Positions 44,115-55,230 of a DNA stretch of 64,000 nucleotides are shown here, one piece after another. The position numbers and the translations under genes are program-made. Source of the stretch: Metallyticus violacea (lineage: Eukaryota > Arthropoda > Insecta > Mantodea > Metallyticidae). The stretch is from the NCBI GenBank assembly GCA_030762175.1, contig CM060846.1, positions 238,202,512 through 238,266,511 on the forward strand, written 5' to 3'. Each line of letters opens with the position of its first letter. The first letter of the stretch is position 1. The notes under the pieces were generated by a model that was not told the origin of the DNA, searched no databases, and was given only the letters and a program-made list of their open reading frames with translations.

Positions 44115-45929
44115 TTTTATGCTTTTTAGAAGTTTTTATTACTCTATTAATAGTATATATATTTTTTTTGAATTTCACTTCACAGATGCACCTTAGTTGG
44201 AATATTGAGTCAGTTCAAATATGTGGAAATGCCAGAAACTTTCATTATACAGCCTTGGTATTAAAGGCCAATTTTCAATAGTAGCATTAGTTCATTGTAT
44301 TCTGTGTTAATTTCTATGTTAAATGGAGGCGTTTTATGATAGGATACCATAGATACACGAGCACTATAGTGAATTACATGTTAACAAATTTAAATATTTC
44401 GTCGCTTTTAATAAAATACGCCTCACTTCTCTCGAACAATTGTATGCTACAAAAATGTTGCTGTATTTTCGTGTTCAGGAGGTTTCAGCGATTTGGTAAA
44501 AAGGTTAATATTTTTAACTAGGGTTATCAATTGTCAAGAGTATTTAGAGTGCTGTTTCATCAATTTGTGATATAAGAAAACTAGGCACACATTTCTGGGT
44601 TGCGATGACGGTTCAAAAGCGGTAGTTCTGGATCATTGTGCGCTCAATTCGTTGTGACACAAACTCTTTAATAGCTCGCTCATGCTGCATTGTGAATATT
44701 TAAGATGAACAGCATGTCGACGTATCAACAAGACAGAAGACTAAGTTGGGAGAGGCGGCCTTGCTCAAGTCTATCCATATACATCTGAGAGAGCTGGGTG
44801 GATATTCCTGCTCATCACTGGGTCATTTTTAGCTGCTCCTCTACTTGAAAGCACGATCACATTTATAAACTGGGCCAGCTCTTTGACTCGTGGTGTTTAT
44901 AAGACCAGAAAATACTTTGTGCAGCGTTCCTGTTTCACATCCATTTGTGCCCCTTTACCTACATGTTAATTAATAGGGTATGGTATAGAGAATTTGCATG
45001 ATTGTTAAAAATATTCACAATGGGTTATTAAATTTGAGATTAATATAAACGTAGTTATATTCATTATTGAAAGTATTTGTCTTCAAATGATGCTCTTCTC
45101 TTTCGTCTCCGCAATCTTTTTATACTTAAACTTTTATTATCTCATTCGTTTAAAAATAAGTAATGTCCGAATAAAGTTTTTAAATGCTTCAAAGTAAATT
45201 TTAACATGCTGCGCGAACGCAACAAATTGACATTTATAATTTAATTATAAAACATTTCATTAAAATTACAAACCATAATTAAAAAAAAAACAAATGAAAG
45301 GAGTGACTAATATCGGAAATTGCTATAAATATGTTAATAAGTAATGCAATTATGAACCAAATGAGCTATTAGATTTCGAATAAGGTAGGACACAATTTTA
45401 TTGCGTTTTAATATTTTGGAATTGCATGCTATTTCTACATGTAATGATTAAGCAAATTCTGTAGTTTTGTAAATGTCTTAAAATGGATGGCCGTATCTAA
45501 AAAGAAAACGCAAAATAACGCCTCAATTTGGCTTGAATTTAGGACAACTAATTGGGAAAATTTTGCTAACAGATGAGTATTGTAGTAACTATATGTCTCA
45601 ATTAAGGTCTAATTAATTATTGTTTTACCTATTAATTTTATTTACATGCTGCTTGTATGCCCTTTGTGCATAATAAACTAAACGCTTCCGGTATTTTCAT
45701 AAATAAATGTGCATAAATAAATATACAAAAAGAATTTAAGGATCTTCACTGATTCCCTACCAATACTTTTAATATTTCGCACATTCTAGTCTCTCTTATA
45801 GGAAATTGTTTCCACCAAATTGGAAATACTAAGGTTTTATTTAAAAAAAAAATATGATAAGTGTACATTAATCTACTGAACATTTGTTATAAAATATAAG
45901 TACCATGCGCGTTCACTAATATGAAGACG
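44115..45929. other. AT-rich, no gene seen
   Basis: No repeat family or frame recognised. Bases 44580-44900 are slightly GC-richer. Confidence 0.5.
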
Positions 45930-46382
45930 GAAAGAGGTAACTGAGGCGGTAATACTTAAAACTCGCATTCGAGAGGTTCTGGGTTCAACTCCCTTGTTAT
46001 CCTGACAATGGGTTTTGTCGTGAATTCCGCCTAAGCAAATCAGGAATGGATCTTTACATTTCACGAATTTTCAGCTCCCCCATTTTGTCTCATTTCATTC
46101 CATAGTATCAGTTACAGGATTGAAAGCTTCAAGAGAGGAGGGCTGGTGCCTTGTTACGTGGCGGTATCTTGCGCTCAGGAGTAAGTTTCTGTCCCAGTGT
46201 CTGGAGTCATCCTCGGGGACCTCGGAACAGCTCGGTTGTTGAAATGCGGTGATTCTCGCGAGCTTGCGACGGTTGACTTGTACTTTCAGTGGAAGCGTTA
46301 GGAACTCCGCCTTGTTCCGAAACCTGGCCATCATCTCAGAGGTTTCTACTTGGGAGCGTAATTTCAAAGGGAGCCGTTTGAG
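45930..46382 (+). mobile_element. SINE3, long copy
   Basis: The head has GAGGCGGTAATACTTAAAACTC and a box B-like GGGTTCAACTCCC near 45981. The body has TGGGTTTTGTCGTGAATTCCG, GATCTTTACATTTCACGAATTTTC, CATTTCATTCCATAGTATCAG and CTTGTTACGTGGCGG. The distal part has GGAAGCGTTAGGAACTCCGCC and CCTGGCCATC, both aligning with the 42.8 kb copy. Two minus frames here are by-products. Confidence 0.78.
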
Positions 46383-46726
46383 TGGCTGAGGTTCTACATC
46401 TCAACTATCACCCTTCTATCCACACTGTTACCTATGTGAATCATTTCTTTGGCATGAAATACTACTTCAATTGTTATGTAAGTGTTACAAAGCATGATGA
46501 TTTTTTACTGTTTGGGTCTGTGCAGTTATGTTGCAATTTTTTAAAAATTGTCAAATGTTTCAATTAGGGTTGCTTGTCTGTGAAAAGGACTAAAAATACA
46601 AGATATATTTTTGCTACCTGATTATAAAACTTCATCAAAACGGAAGCATGAACACCTCACCTGTGCATATCCAAGGTGCTAGTACAGGAAAAGCGTGCCA
46701 TTGGTTTCGTTTCTTTATGAATAGAG
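46383..46726. other. No gene seen
   Basis: A 61-codon frame (46382-46567) without motifs. Confidence 0.5.
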
Positions 46727-46880
46727 TTTAACGCCCGTTTTGACTACTATGACATACTAATGAGGATTGAGGAAACTCTGGAAGAAACACCAATCAGGGA
46801 GAACGGTCCGGCGGGATTCAAACAACAAGTCTCATAATCACTAGTCCTTTCATTGACGACCTCGGCCACCCGTGTTGGTG
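46727..46880 (-). mobile_element. SINE1, internally deleted
   Basis: Reversed SINE1 3' end (TTTAACGCCCGTTTTGACTACT) is joined directly to the mid-body (ATGAGGATTGAGGAAA) and head (ACGACCTCGGCCACCCGTG). Most of the distal body is missing. The B box reversed is damaged (GGGATTCAAACAAC). Confidence 0.8.
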
Positions 46881-47787
46881 CCCAGTTCTTTCGATACATG
46901 AATTAAACGAACGAAGAAGACAAGTTTTAGTTCTTGTGGTACTTTCTGAGACTTACCTCATATTATACCCAACAATTGTTCCAATAGGTAATCCATGTTT
47001 CAAAATTCCCTTAAATCTGACTCAAGTCTGTGCTCATTTTAAATACTTGCAAAGAATGTGCATACTATGCCAGCACGCTCATAGTGTGGGTATTTTTCAA
47101 CAGGATACAGAATGTATACTGTCTATGTGCACATTGTTTGACTGATTTTTTATTGTTACATTACTATGTCCGAAGTTCACCATCTCCTTCCAGATCTTTG
47201 CTTGTAAGTATCACACACAATGTTATTACAATTCTATTACATTTTCAGAATGTTAGTGTTTCTATAGAAGGCTTACGTTGCTATTGTCGCGGCTCTTTAC
47301 ACATATTCTCAAATTTCCAGTTCCATTTCAGAATGGTGTTGCATTGCTGGAAATCAAGGTGTATATGTTATTTTTGTTTCGTCTATTGTTTTGTTTATTC
47401 TCATTGTGGCCCTTTGGAGACGACATAATGCTACATATTGATGCCAAAATTCAATTTAAGCTTTATAAAATTAAGAAATTGTTATCGTTATTAAAGACAG
47501 TGTACATTTTTGGAGCTGCTCTGTATAAAAACATCGATCTTTATGTTCCCTACACTAGCAGTTAGTCCTCGAATAGTGAAAGGTGTCTACAACTGTGAAA
47601 AAGACACTGCTTAAAGTATATAGGCCTATGCAATGATATTTGTTGCAGAAAATGTAATTCAGGAGCAGCACAACTGGCGAGTAAGTATATCTGTGTGGGA
47701 GAGAGCGGTTATCAATTGTGTGGGGGATACAGCCAACATACGAAAGTGGTTTGACATTAATAGAACAGGTCAGTCTTGTAACGTATT
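46881..47787. other. No gene seen
   Basis: Overlapping plus-strand frames at 46936-47565 are rich in Cys, Phe, Leu and Tyr and hydrophobic, but no domain is recognised. Stretches such as CTTCCAG and GTAAGT near 47190-47206 look like splice signals and are too close together for a normal exon. Confidence 0.4.
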
Positions 47788-48740
47788 TTATTTTTCGACA
47801 TAGTCCCCTGGAAGTTCAAAGCACTTAGCTCCATGGTCGTGACTCCCCTGACGAGACCCTCAAAATACTGTTTACCTCCTCTCTGACTTAAGTTGTATCC
47901 ATTTAGGAAAGTTTTCAGTTTCGGGATTAGGGAGTGCGATCAGGTGAATAGAGTGGATACACGGAAGCATTTCAAATCGTGATTCGGTCATTTGAGCGAC
48001 ACTGGTTGAATGTACCTGAGCATTTTCATGGTAAAACAACTCCTTTGTGGCCATATTCAGACGTTTTGGTTTATCCAAAGTGATGCGTAGTATTCCACAG
48101 CAATGGCTTTCCCCTTCTTCAAACAGGCAATATAGAGAATTACTTTTACGTCCCAAAAATCTGAAGCCGTCACCTTTCCAGCATATGGAACGCATTTCGT
48201 CCTTTTTGAAGCCGTTTTGTCTCGTGCGATCCACTATTTAGACTGCTGTTTCACTTGCGATGTATAGTAATATATCCGTTTCATCCATGGTCACAAAACA
48301 CCGTAAAAATTGGTTGAATTTTTCTTAAAGCTTTCCAAACAGTCAGACGATATTTGCATGTGATTTTGCTTTAGCTCCGGAGTGAGCATAAACGACACTC
48401 ATCTTGCGCAAATATATTTTATGCTCAACTCCTTATGCAAAATAAAATGATCCCGCCCATGGTCTCTGCTATCCCGCACTCTTCCACGCATCTTCAGTGA
48501 AAACAACATCATGACCATTATCAATGATTTCTGACCTGACATCTGATTTTGGGCCTCCAGGACATGGTGTAACTTCGATGCTTTTTCTGCCACACTTGAA
48601 CTCATTGCCTAAAGTCAATAAGTTTCATAGGAAGGGCATGCATCATCTAAAGCAGGCCAAAATTTCCTTTGCTGTTTTCCCTTTCAGAAAAAATAATTGA
48701 ATCACACCACAAATTCCAGTCTTCTCTGTCACTCGAAATG
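47788..48740 (-). pseudogene. mariner transposase pseudogene, nearly full length
   Basis: Minus-strand order: VIQLFFLKGKTAKEIL (first helix-turn-helix, about 48655-48710), EFKCGRKSIE and PGGPKSDVRSEIIDNGHDVV (linker and second helix-turn-helix), and ETMGGIILF. Then AR.VSFMLTPELKQNHMQIS (about 48370-48410), FVTMDET-like first catalytic region (about 48275-48300), FYHENAQVHSTSVAQM (second region), ESRFEMLP, and the C-terminal KCFELPGDYVEK ending in TAA at 47788-47790. The second catalytic Asp is replaced by Glu (YHENA) and the third region is scrambled. Stops and shifts are many. No inverted ends were found. Confidence 0.88.
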
Positions 48741-51202
48741 TTGTTTTTAAAAATCTACCAAACAATGAAAAATATCAGAATGGCTTGCGAATGTTAATAC
48801 ATGGAAAGTAAACTTTAGGCCCACATATGCAGATGTTACTGTTGCCCTCTATTAGTATGCGAATGAAGTATCTTATAAAAAGACTCTCAAACTAGAGAGC
48901 GCGCTGTTCCTATGTGCTTATGTGCTGCATCCCGAGAATGTTGTAAGCTTTCAAAATAATTCCTGCCATTCATATGTATTTAGACTAATATTAGAGTGAG
49001 TTGAGCTAAAACAGTAAGGATGTTGAGGACGTTTCATGAATCAACACAAACCCAATAAGTAAATGCGGGGAAGATTCATATGACGTTAATGAACAATTAT
49101 CAAACCGACGTCCAGGGAGACGTAAGTGAAGAAACACATCTCAAAGAATGAGATTATGTTGCAACCTCAGAAATTCATATTCAATTCCTAACCATTCCTT
49201 AAGGAGATAGAAGAATGTCGCAGTCTATGGGAATTGTTCACAAACTGTGACTAGGACCAAGAACTCACATCTTAGATACATTTATGTATATATATATACA
49301 TTAGCATCAGGAAATATATTATATATTTTTTAATTTTTCTTCTTTAATTAGTTATTGATCTAAACGAGAACTAAATTTTGAAAAAAAACTAAATTAAACT
49401 TAAAGGTTACTGTTTTATTACTGTTATTATTCCCAAATAATATTGATCTGTTACACAAGAAATGCTAATTATTGAGTGAGCAAATGAATGGAGGCCCTCT
49501 TTCCCTAACATGTATGGAGCAATTCTGTTGATAAATTGTCTCGCAATTTTTTATTGTTAAACCATACTATGAGTCATTAAGTTTCATGATTTTATTTGAG
49601 TGCTTTAGGTATTATTTAAAATCATGTTGTGTTTCTACAACATAGGATGGCGCCACTTTTGTCTATTTTTATTTCCCAAAAATACTGTAGCATCCAGAAT
49701 GTTTTATATTTTCTTCTAATATTGCTTATGGGAAACGTTTAACGTTATCACAAGTAATATCACAAGAGGATCCGAGTTTACCGATAAATCTGGAAAGCTC
49801 AGACCCTCGAGTGATATTTATTAGGACTATTTCACGAATAAAACAAGAATTTAAATATAATTCTCCTAAACTTGACTTACAAAATTATATAGCTGTTTAT
49901 TTTTACTTATCCTTTTCAAGCAATCTTGTAACAGAAGAATGCCGATTGTCAGCAATACCAATAGAGAAGAGCAAAATACGGGTTTAGGACTATTTCATCA
50001 ATTGAATAACAATAAAATTTGAAATTTGCGCACAGAATATTAACACTTGTAAAAAATTTTATACTTATGAATCGATTTTATTCACAAACCGTGAGACTGA
50101 AATGGACAAAAGTCGACTGTTAAAATCGCTACAGTTCGATTTTCTAATACCAATTGAGAAAAAAAAAATATAACATACGGTGTCTCCACTTTTCTTTGTA
50201 TTGCGTGGTTTGGAATTCCTAATGATATATCAAATTGCACATTTGACGCATCACCAAAACGCTTTGAAGGACCCTCCATTTTGCGTTATGATTGTCGATT
50301 GTCCATGCTTTTGTTGCTACCACTAGCTCCCCACCACCTCTAGCAAAAGTGGTCAGTGGTGCATGTTCAGGAATTATATAGTGGAGGTATAGAATTGGCT
50401 ACACTGACCACAAGACAAATGCACGTCGCATGATAAAACGAATTTGATAATTTTAATCTGTAATCCCACTGTGATTGGCAGAAATTCAAAGTTTTGTTTC
50501 GTTTCATTGATCGATTTTAAAATGACGTCACATGAGTGAAATAGAAAAAATTATAAACATACTATAAACGTCAACTATGTCAAGTAAAACATAACATCAA
50601 GAATTGCCATATACATTTTGAGCCGTTGAATTAGCCTTGTATGCTGGGATATTGGATTGTACATACTACTTTTTGTCAATTTTCTATTCCATAAATTTAT
50701 ATGTTGAGGAGAACATTTGGTATTGTCAGGGCTCTGCCACCTCTGACTGAAGAAAAGGGTTTTTCAGCAGTTTAAATGTTAGTATTCCACAAATATAGGG
50801 CTGGTCAAGTATTTTGAGAAAAATGTAACCTGTGACTTTCAGCTGTCAGAGCTTTACATGTTGCACCAGTCTGTTTTGGTCCATTTTGAATGTGGGTTAA
50901 AATAGAGAGGGAAGTAATCAAGGGAACTGATTGATTTTACATTTATTAGGGTACATTTGTCTTTTTGCATCAACATATTTTATTCCCGATTTGGAATCAA
51001 TTACATTTTACTATTGATCAAAACAAATTCCTTGGTTTGTCCAAATGAATTTGAATTTGCTATATTTGAAGTGCAATGTTCACAATTCCACAGCTGAATT
51101 GCTCATACAAGTAAAGTTTTTATTTCTGAAGTGTTAGGTATGGTTGAATGGAAACTAATTTATGGTGTGCGTGCATGCCTTGAAGTGCATACACCATCAC
51201 GA
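48741..51202. other. AT-rich, no gene seen
   Basis: Nothing recognised. The minus frame at 50082-50279 is without motifs. Confidence 0.5.
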
Positions 51203-51470
51203 TTGGCCGGGGTCATTCAGGCACGGACTCGTCAGCGGGAGGTCAGAGGTTCAATTTCCACCAAGACCATTCTTTCTAACTGAAATTTTTTTTCCCAGGT
51301 CTTCATGAGTCCTCATAAATAGCAAAAATGCTAGGGAGGCAATCTAATTTTAGGGATGGTACGTTTCCTTTGATTTAAAAACATTTACCAATTTCTCATA
51401 TTATCTCATGCATCATCCACCGCCTGTGGTGCCTCAGTGATACAAAAGAGAATTAAACATTATAAAAAAT
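51203..51470 (+). mobile_element. SINE1, strongly diverged copy
   Basis: Head CGATTGGCCGGGGTCATTCAGGC and GGTTCAATTTCC (changed B box). Body with CATGAGTCCTCATAAATAGC and TCATGCATCATCCACCGCC, then tail GAGAATTAAACATTATAAAAAA. It is older than the other full copies. Confidence 0.85.
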
Positions 51471-52362
51471 GTAGGTGATTACAGGTAGCTTATAGCAAAT
51501 AAAACATCGTCTTTTAAAAGCTATGAACGTGAGGTTGTTTAGGCTACATTGGAAATGTAAAATGCAACCAAAGTATGTTTATGACCATTAATGCTTAAAT
51601 TGCACTTGATTAGATATTGATATCAATGAATTGCTGCTTATGAAGAATGATACTTTGTTGTACGTTTATAAGCCTGGGAAATCGAAACTCTAATGCTAAC
51701 CGACATTCACCTACGAACTAAAATAGTCCTCCATGAAAAACGTTAGCCAGATGGCATGGCCTAAGCAAGAGTAGACAAAGGGTTCTGGTTTTTTTGTCCA
51801 TGACCCCTGAACATATATACCACAGAGATGAATATGCACTTTCGAAATTTATAATTTACCTCTGCAGTTTATTAATCGAACCTACCAGTCAGAGGTTTTT
51901 ACAAACTTCATTCTGACGACTGGTGCTTATCAAAAAATAACCTGCAACATTATCAGTCGCCCCTCAATTTTCGTTAGGTTTAAGAATTTGAGTAAGGTAC
52001 AAAAAAGCTTCATCCTGAGAGGAAATAAATGTACGTGTGCTTTATAGAGGCAAATGATACATATTATTGTAATTTTTTCAGATTATATGTTTCTCCCATT
52101 TCATTTCTGAGGACTTAGAATTTAAATAACACAAACAAAGCACAGAACGAATTTTAGTTGAAAAACAATGGATAAGGTGCCGAAGTTCTGAAAACCTTTG
52201 CTGAAAATTACCCAAAGCATATCTTTAAACCAACAATTATTTAAGAGAAATAACAACTCTAGATTTATTTTGAAGAACATTCATCTTTCAGTTTATTGTC
52301 CCAAATATTTTCATTTAAAATATTTATCTTTCTCATAGTCTTTCTTCCGATGGGCTCTTACA
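51471..52362. other. No gene seen
   Basis: Contains an imperfect hairpin around ACCAGTCAGAG/CTGACGACTGGT (51888-51927). No other structure. Confidence 0.45.
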
Positions 52363-52640
52363 GCCACGGGTGGTCGAAGTCGTTAAGGCGTGGACTCGTG
52401 AGCGGGAGATCTGGGGTTCGAATCCCGCCAGGACCGTCCTCCCTGACTGAGGTTTTTTCCAGATTTTCCTCAGTCCTCATAAATATCAAATGCCGGGGAG
52501 GTACCCTAAACTTAGGCTTGGAACGTTTCCTTCCTTAAACAAATTCTTTCACAATATATCATTTCATCTCATGTATCATCAGTGTCACTACCTGTGGTGC
52601 CTCAGTAGTAAAAACGGGTGCTAAACTCTATTCAAAAAAA
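52363..52640 (+). mobile_element. SINE1, full-length copy
   Basis: Intact head and B box (GGGGTTCGAATCCC), GGCTTGGAACGTTTCC, ATCATCAGTGTCAC, tail ACGGGTGCTAAACTC then A-rich. The 80-codon plus frame at 52296-52538 is a by-product. No clear duplication. Confidence 0.9.
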
Positions 52641-53149
52641 ATAATAATACGATAAGCTCTCCCTCTCAAATTGAGCATTTCCAGTCGAAAATGCAGAATT
52701 TATATATATGTATTTCTAATTGTCTCTAACTTCAAATCAAATTAGATATTTATTTTCACTTTATAACAATTCCTCGTGTGACTACCTGATATTAATAATT
52801 CGTTTTTACAGTAAACCCTGTGCTTTATATGTGTGTGTATGAGGGGTTTGAATTATAAATTTTGTTCTCACAGTCCGATTGAAAAAACATTAATGATTAA
52901 GATGATTAAGAAATATACGACTTACAAGCATAAATTAAATTAGATGTAATTAAAAAAATCAAAATTGTTTTACAGTAAAAAAATTTGCGCAATTTTTATA
53001 CTATCTATAACACTCATGTCACAAACGAATCGCATGTCAGTTATCGCTTCTAGTCCGGACTTTCAAAGTGAACGGAGTATTAACATCCACATAAGTCGTT
53101 CATAGCCAAATATCCACCGAGCTAGGATTTCAGCAATAAAATACAAAAT
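52641..53149. other. No gene seen
   Basis: AT-rich; no motifs. Confidence 0.5.
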
Positions 53150-55230
53150 AATTGAGAAAAACTCGCGATCAATGGGCCAGATATTTCGACACAACAAAAT
53201 CATCTCTGAAGGATACAAAATTAAACTCTCTCAACAACTATAAGAAAGAGTTTTTAGTTACAAATCTGATGGCCAAGGGCGTTTTTGATTCATGTGTAGA
53301 GGATTATTCTAACCTTTTGAGCTCTTTCTGGAGAGGAGGAAAAACAGATACAACTATGAGCTTACTCAATTTCTATTTTATAATCAGAGACGGAAAGCCA
53401 TACGATGTATTCTCGAAACTGAAACTGAAACACGTAAGATAGAAAATAATGAAATATACAATTTTTACAACACAGCCGAGAGAGAATGCACGAGCTACTC
53501 GTCAGGTAGCCAAGGACACATCTCCTGGACCGGACGGTACACTAGTCAAGGCTATCAAAGATGACACACAGTGACATAATATCAGAAATTACAACGCACA
53601 TGTTACTGACGGGTTAAGTACCTTAACTCTTTTTACAGCAAGGACTATTCTATTATATAAAGGTGGAGACACGAACAGCATAACAAACTGGCGTCCTATC
53701 ACCATCTGTTCAGTCACAAAAAGAATAATTGATCGGGTACTGGATTCCCGTCTTCATATGTATGTAGACTTCAACTAACATTAACAAGGGTTCACTAGCA
53801 TGCCAGGCACATTAAAAATGCATCAATACCAGGGCCCATATTTAAATCTGCAAAAAGGGAAAAAGATGACGCCATTGTGGTTTTCTTGGACATAAGAAAA
53901 GCCTTTGATAGCACAAGTCATGCTCATTTGAGTAAGACTCTTCACTCAGGAGGAATTCATGCTAAATTATCAGACTTTGATTTATATTCGAAGAATAGAA
54001 ACACCTCAGAGTAAAATTAAAGCTGTTCTTATCTTATGGGGAGTAATGCAGGGGTCCCTCTAGCAACAAATCATATTTTACATGATTTGAGTGAAGAGAT
54101 CTTGTGTAGGTACTATGAGAAAACCTTTTCGGAAGTCTTCCACATGTGACAGTTTTGGGTTTCACTGCTATCATTGGAAAAGGTAAAGAAGCGGTCATTG
54201 AACTCACGTATAACTATGCAACATTTTCATGAAATCGGCCTGAAAGTAAACCCAAGCAAATGCACTGGACTTCGCGTCAGGAAAGCAAACTCATTAAGGA
54301 ATATATGACAATTGATCATAACTGCACATTAAATTGACTTGCGTCTTCTTTCTTACTTAAAGCCGAACCAAAATTACTAATGCTGAATTCCTATCTGTAC
54401 ATCATTAATATATAACAGCAGACATATAGAATATACCTAACAGGTTTCTTGTCATTTGTGTTAAAATAATTCAATATATACTTTAAAAGAAAGTCTACAA
54501 CCTACAACCGACACACTGATATGAAGTTTAAATATCTTGGACTATTAAAATCCGGTTGGGAAGCTTATATACAATATCTTAACTCTCCTTCAATCAGCCA
54601 ATCTTAGGTTCTAGGCGAAGGTGTCCAGTGCAACAATTCACAAGACTAAAAGCTAAAGACCAAACCAATGATCCTCGAACTGGACTATATGACGTCCGGT
54701 GAATAAGAAAACTTTTACGAAAGAATGAAGTATTTGCTTGGGCTAAACTGCTACAGAAAACAATTTGTGTGAAGAAAACAAAAAACCTGAGGAAGTGAAA
54801 CAAGAAAGAACTAATATTTGTTATACGACGATACCACATTTTGAGGAAAAATATAAACTTTATAACAGAATTCATTGTAGGAGCCTCTGGTACTATTCCT
54901 TTGCACTTTTTCACCATCTGGAAAAGATTTAATTTACAGAAAAAAAAATTGAGATGGTGATATATGCTCTACGTGAATCTTTATGTCTACTTTGCCACCA
55001 CCTTTACAGTAATCAACATTCCTTATAGATCAATTTTAAAGAAGCCCTGCTTTTCCTGTAAGCATTCCTTTCATACAGTTTTGTTTCCTGTATTTCTTTG
55101 CTTACATTCGTCTTCATTTTTTTTTATATTTACATTTTAGGTTTCTAACATGTATTGCTGCGCTCTGACCATTGTGACGGCTCTTAAATTTAGGGAACCA
55201 TTGTTGTTATTGTTTTTTTTTCAATAAATA
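53150..55230 (+). mobile_element. LINE relic, R2/R4-group-like reverse transcriptase
   Basis: Reverse transcriptase motifs occur in order and in shifting frames: DTSPGPDGTLVKAI (53515-53556), LYKGGDTNSITNWRPITICS (about 53651-53713), AIVVFLDIRKAFDST (about 53873-53917), and FHEIGLKVNPSKC (about 54224-54262). A downstream part follows: FKYLGLLKSGWEAYIQYL (54520-54580) and FTRLKAKDQTNDPRTGLYDV (about 54635-54695). The NWRPITICSV form favours LINEs with a restriction-like endonuclease over the apurinic type, but the endonuclease itself is not recognisable. The YxDD box could not be found. A T/A-rich tail ends in CAATAAATAAG near 55230. A 96-codon frame at 53152-53442 is probably its upstream part. 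Confidence 0.75.

Noticed and set aside
47030..47565. Hydrophobic frames of 132 and 95 codons
   Set aside because: Two frames overlap on the same strand, with Phe/Cys/Leu bias expected from T-rich DNA. No transmembrane protein family was recognised.
51885..51930. Small hairpin ACCAGTCAGAG/CTGACGACTGGT
   Set aside because: Pairing needs a bulge and is short; not clearly above chance.
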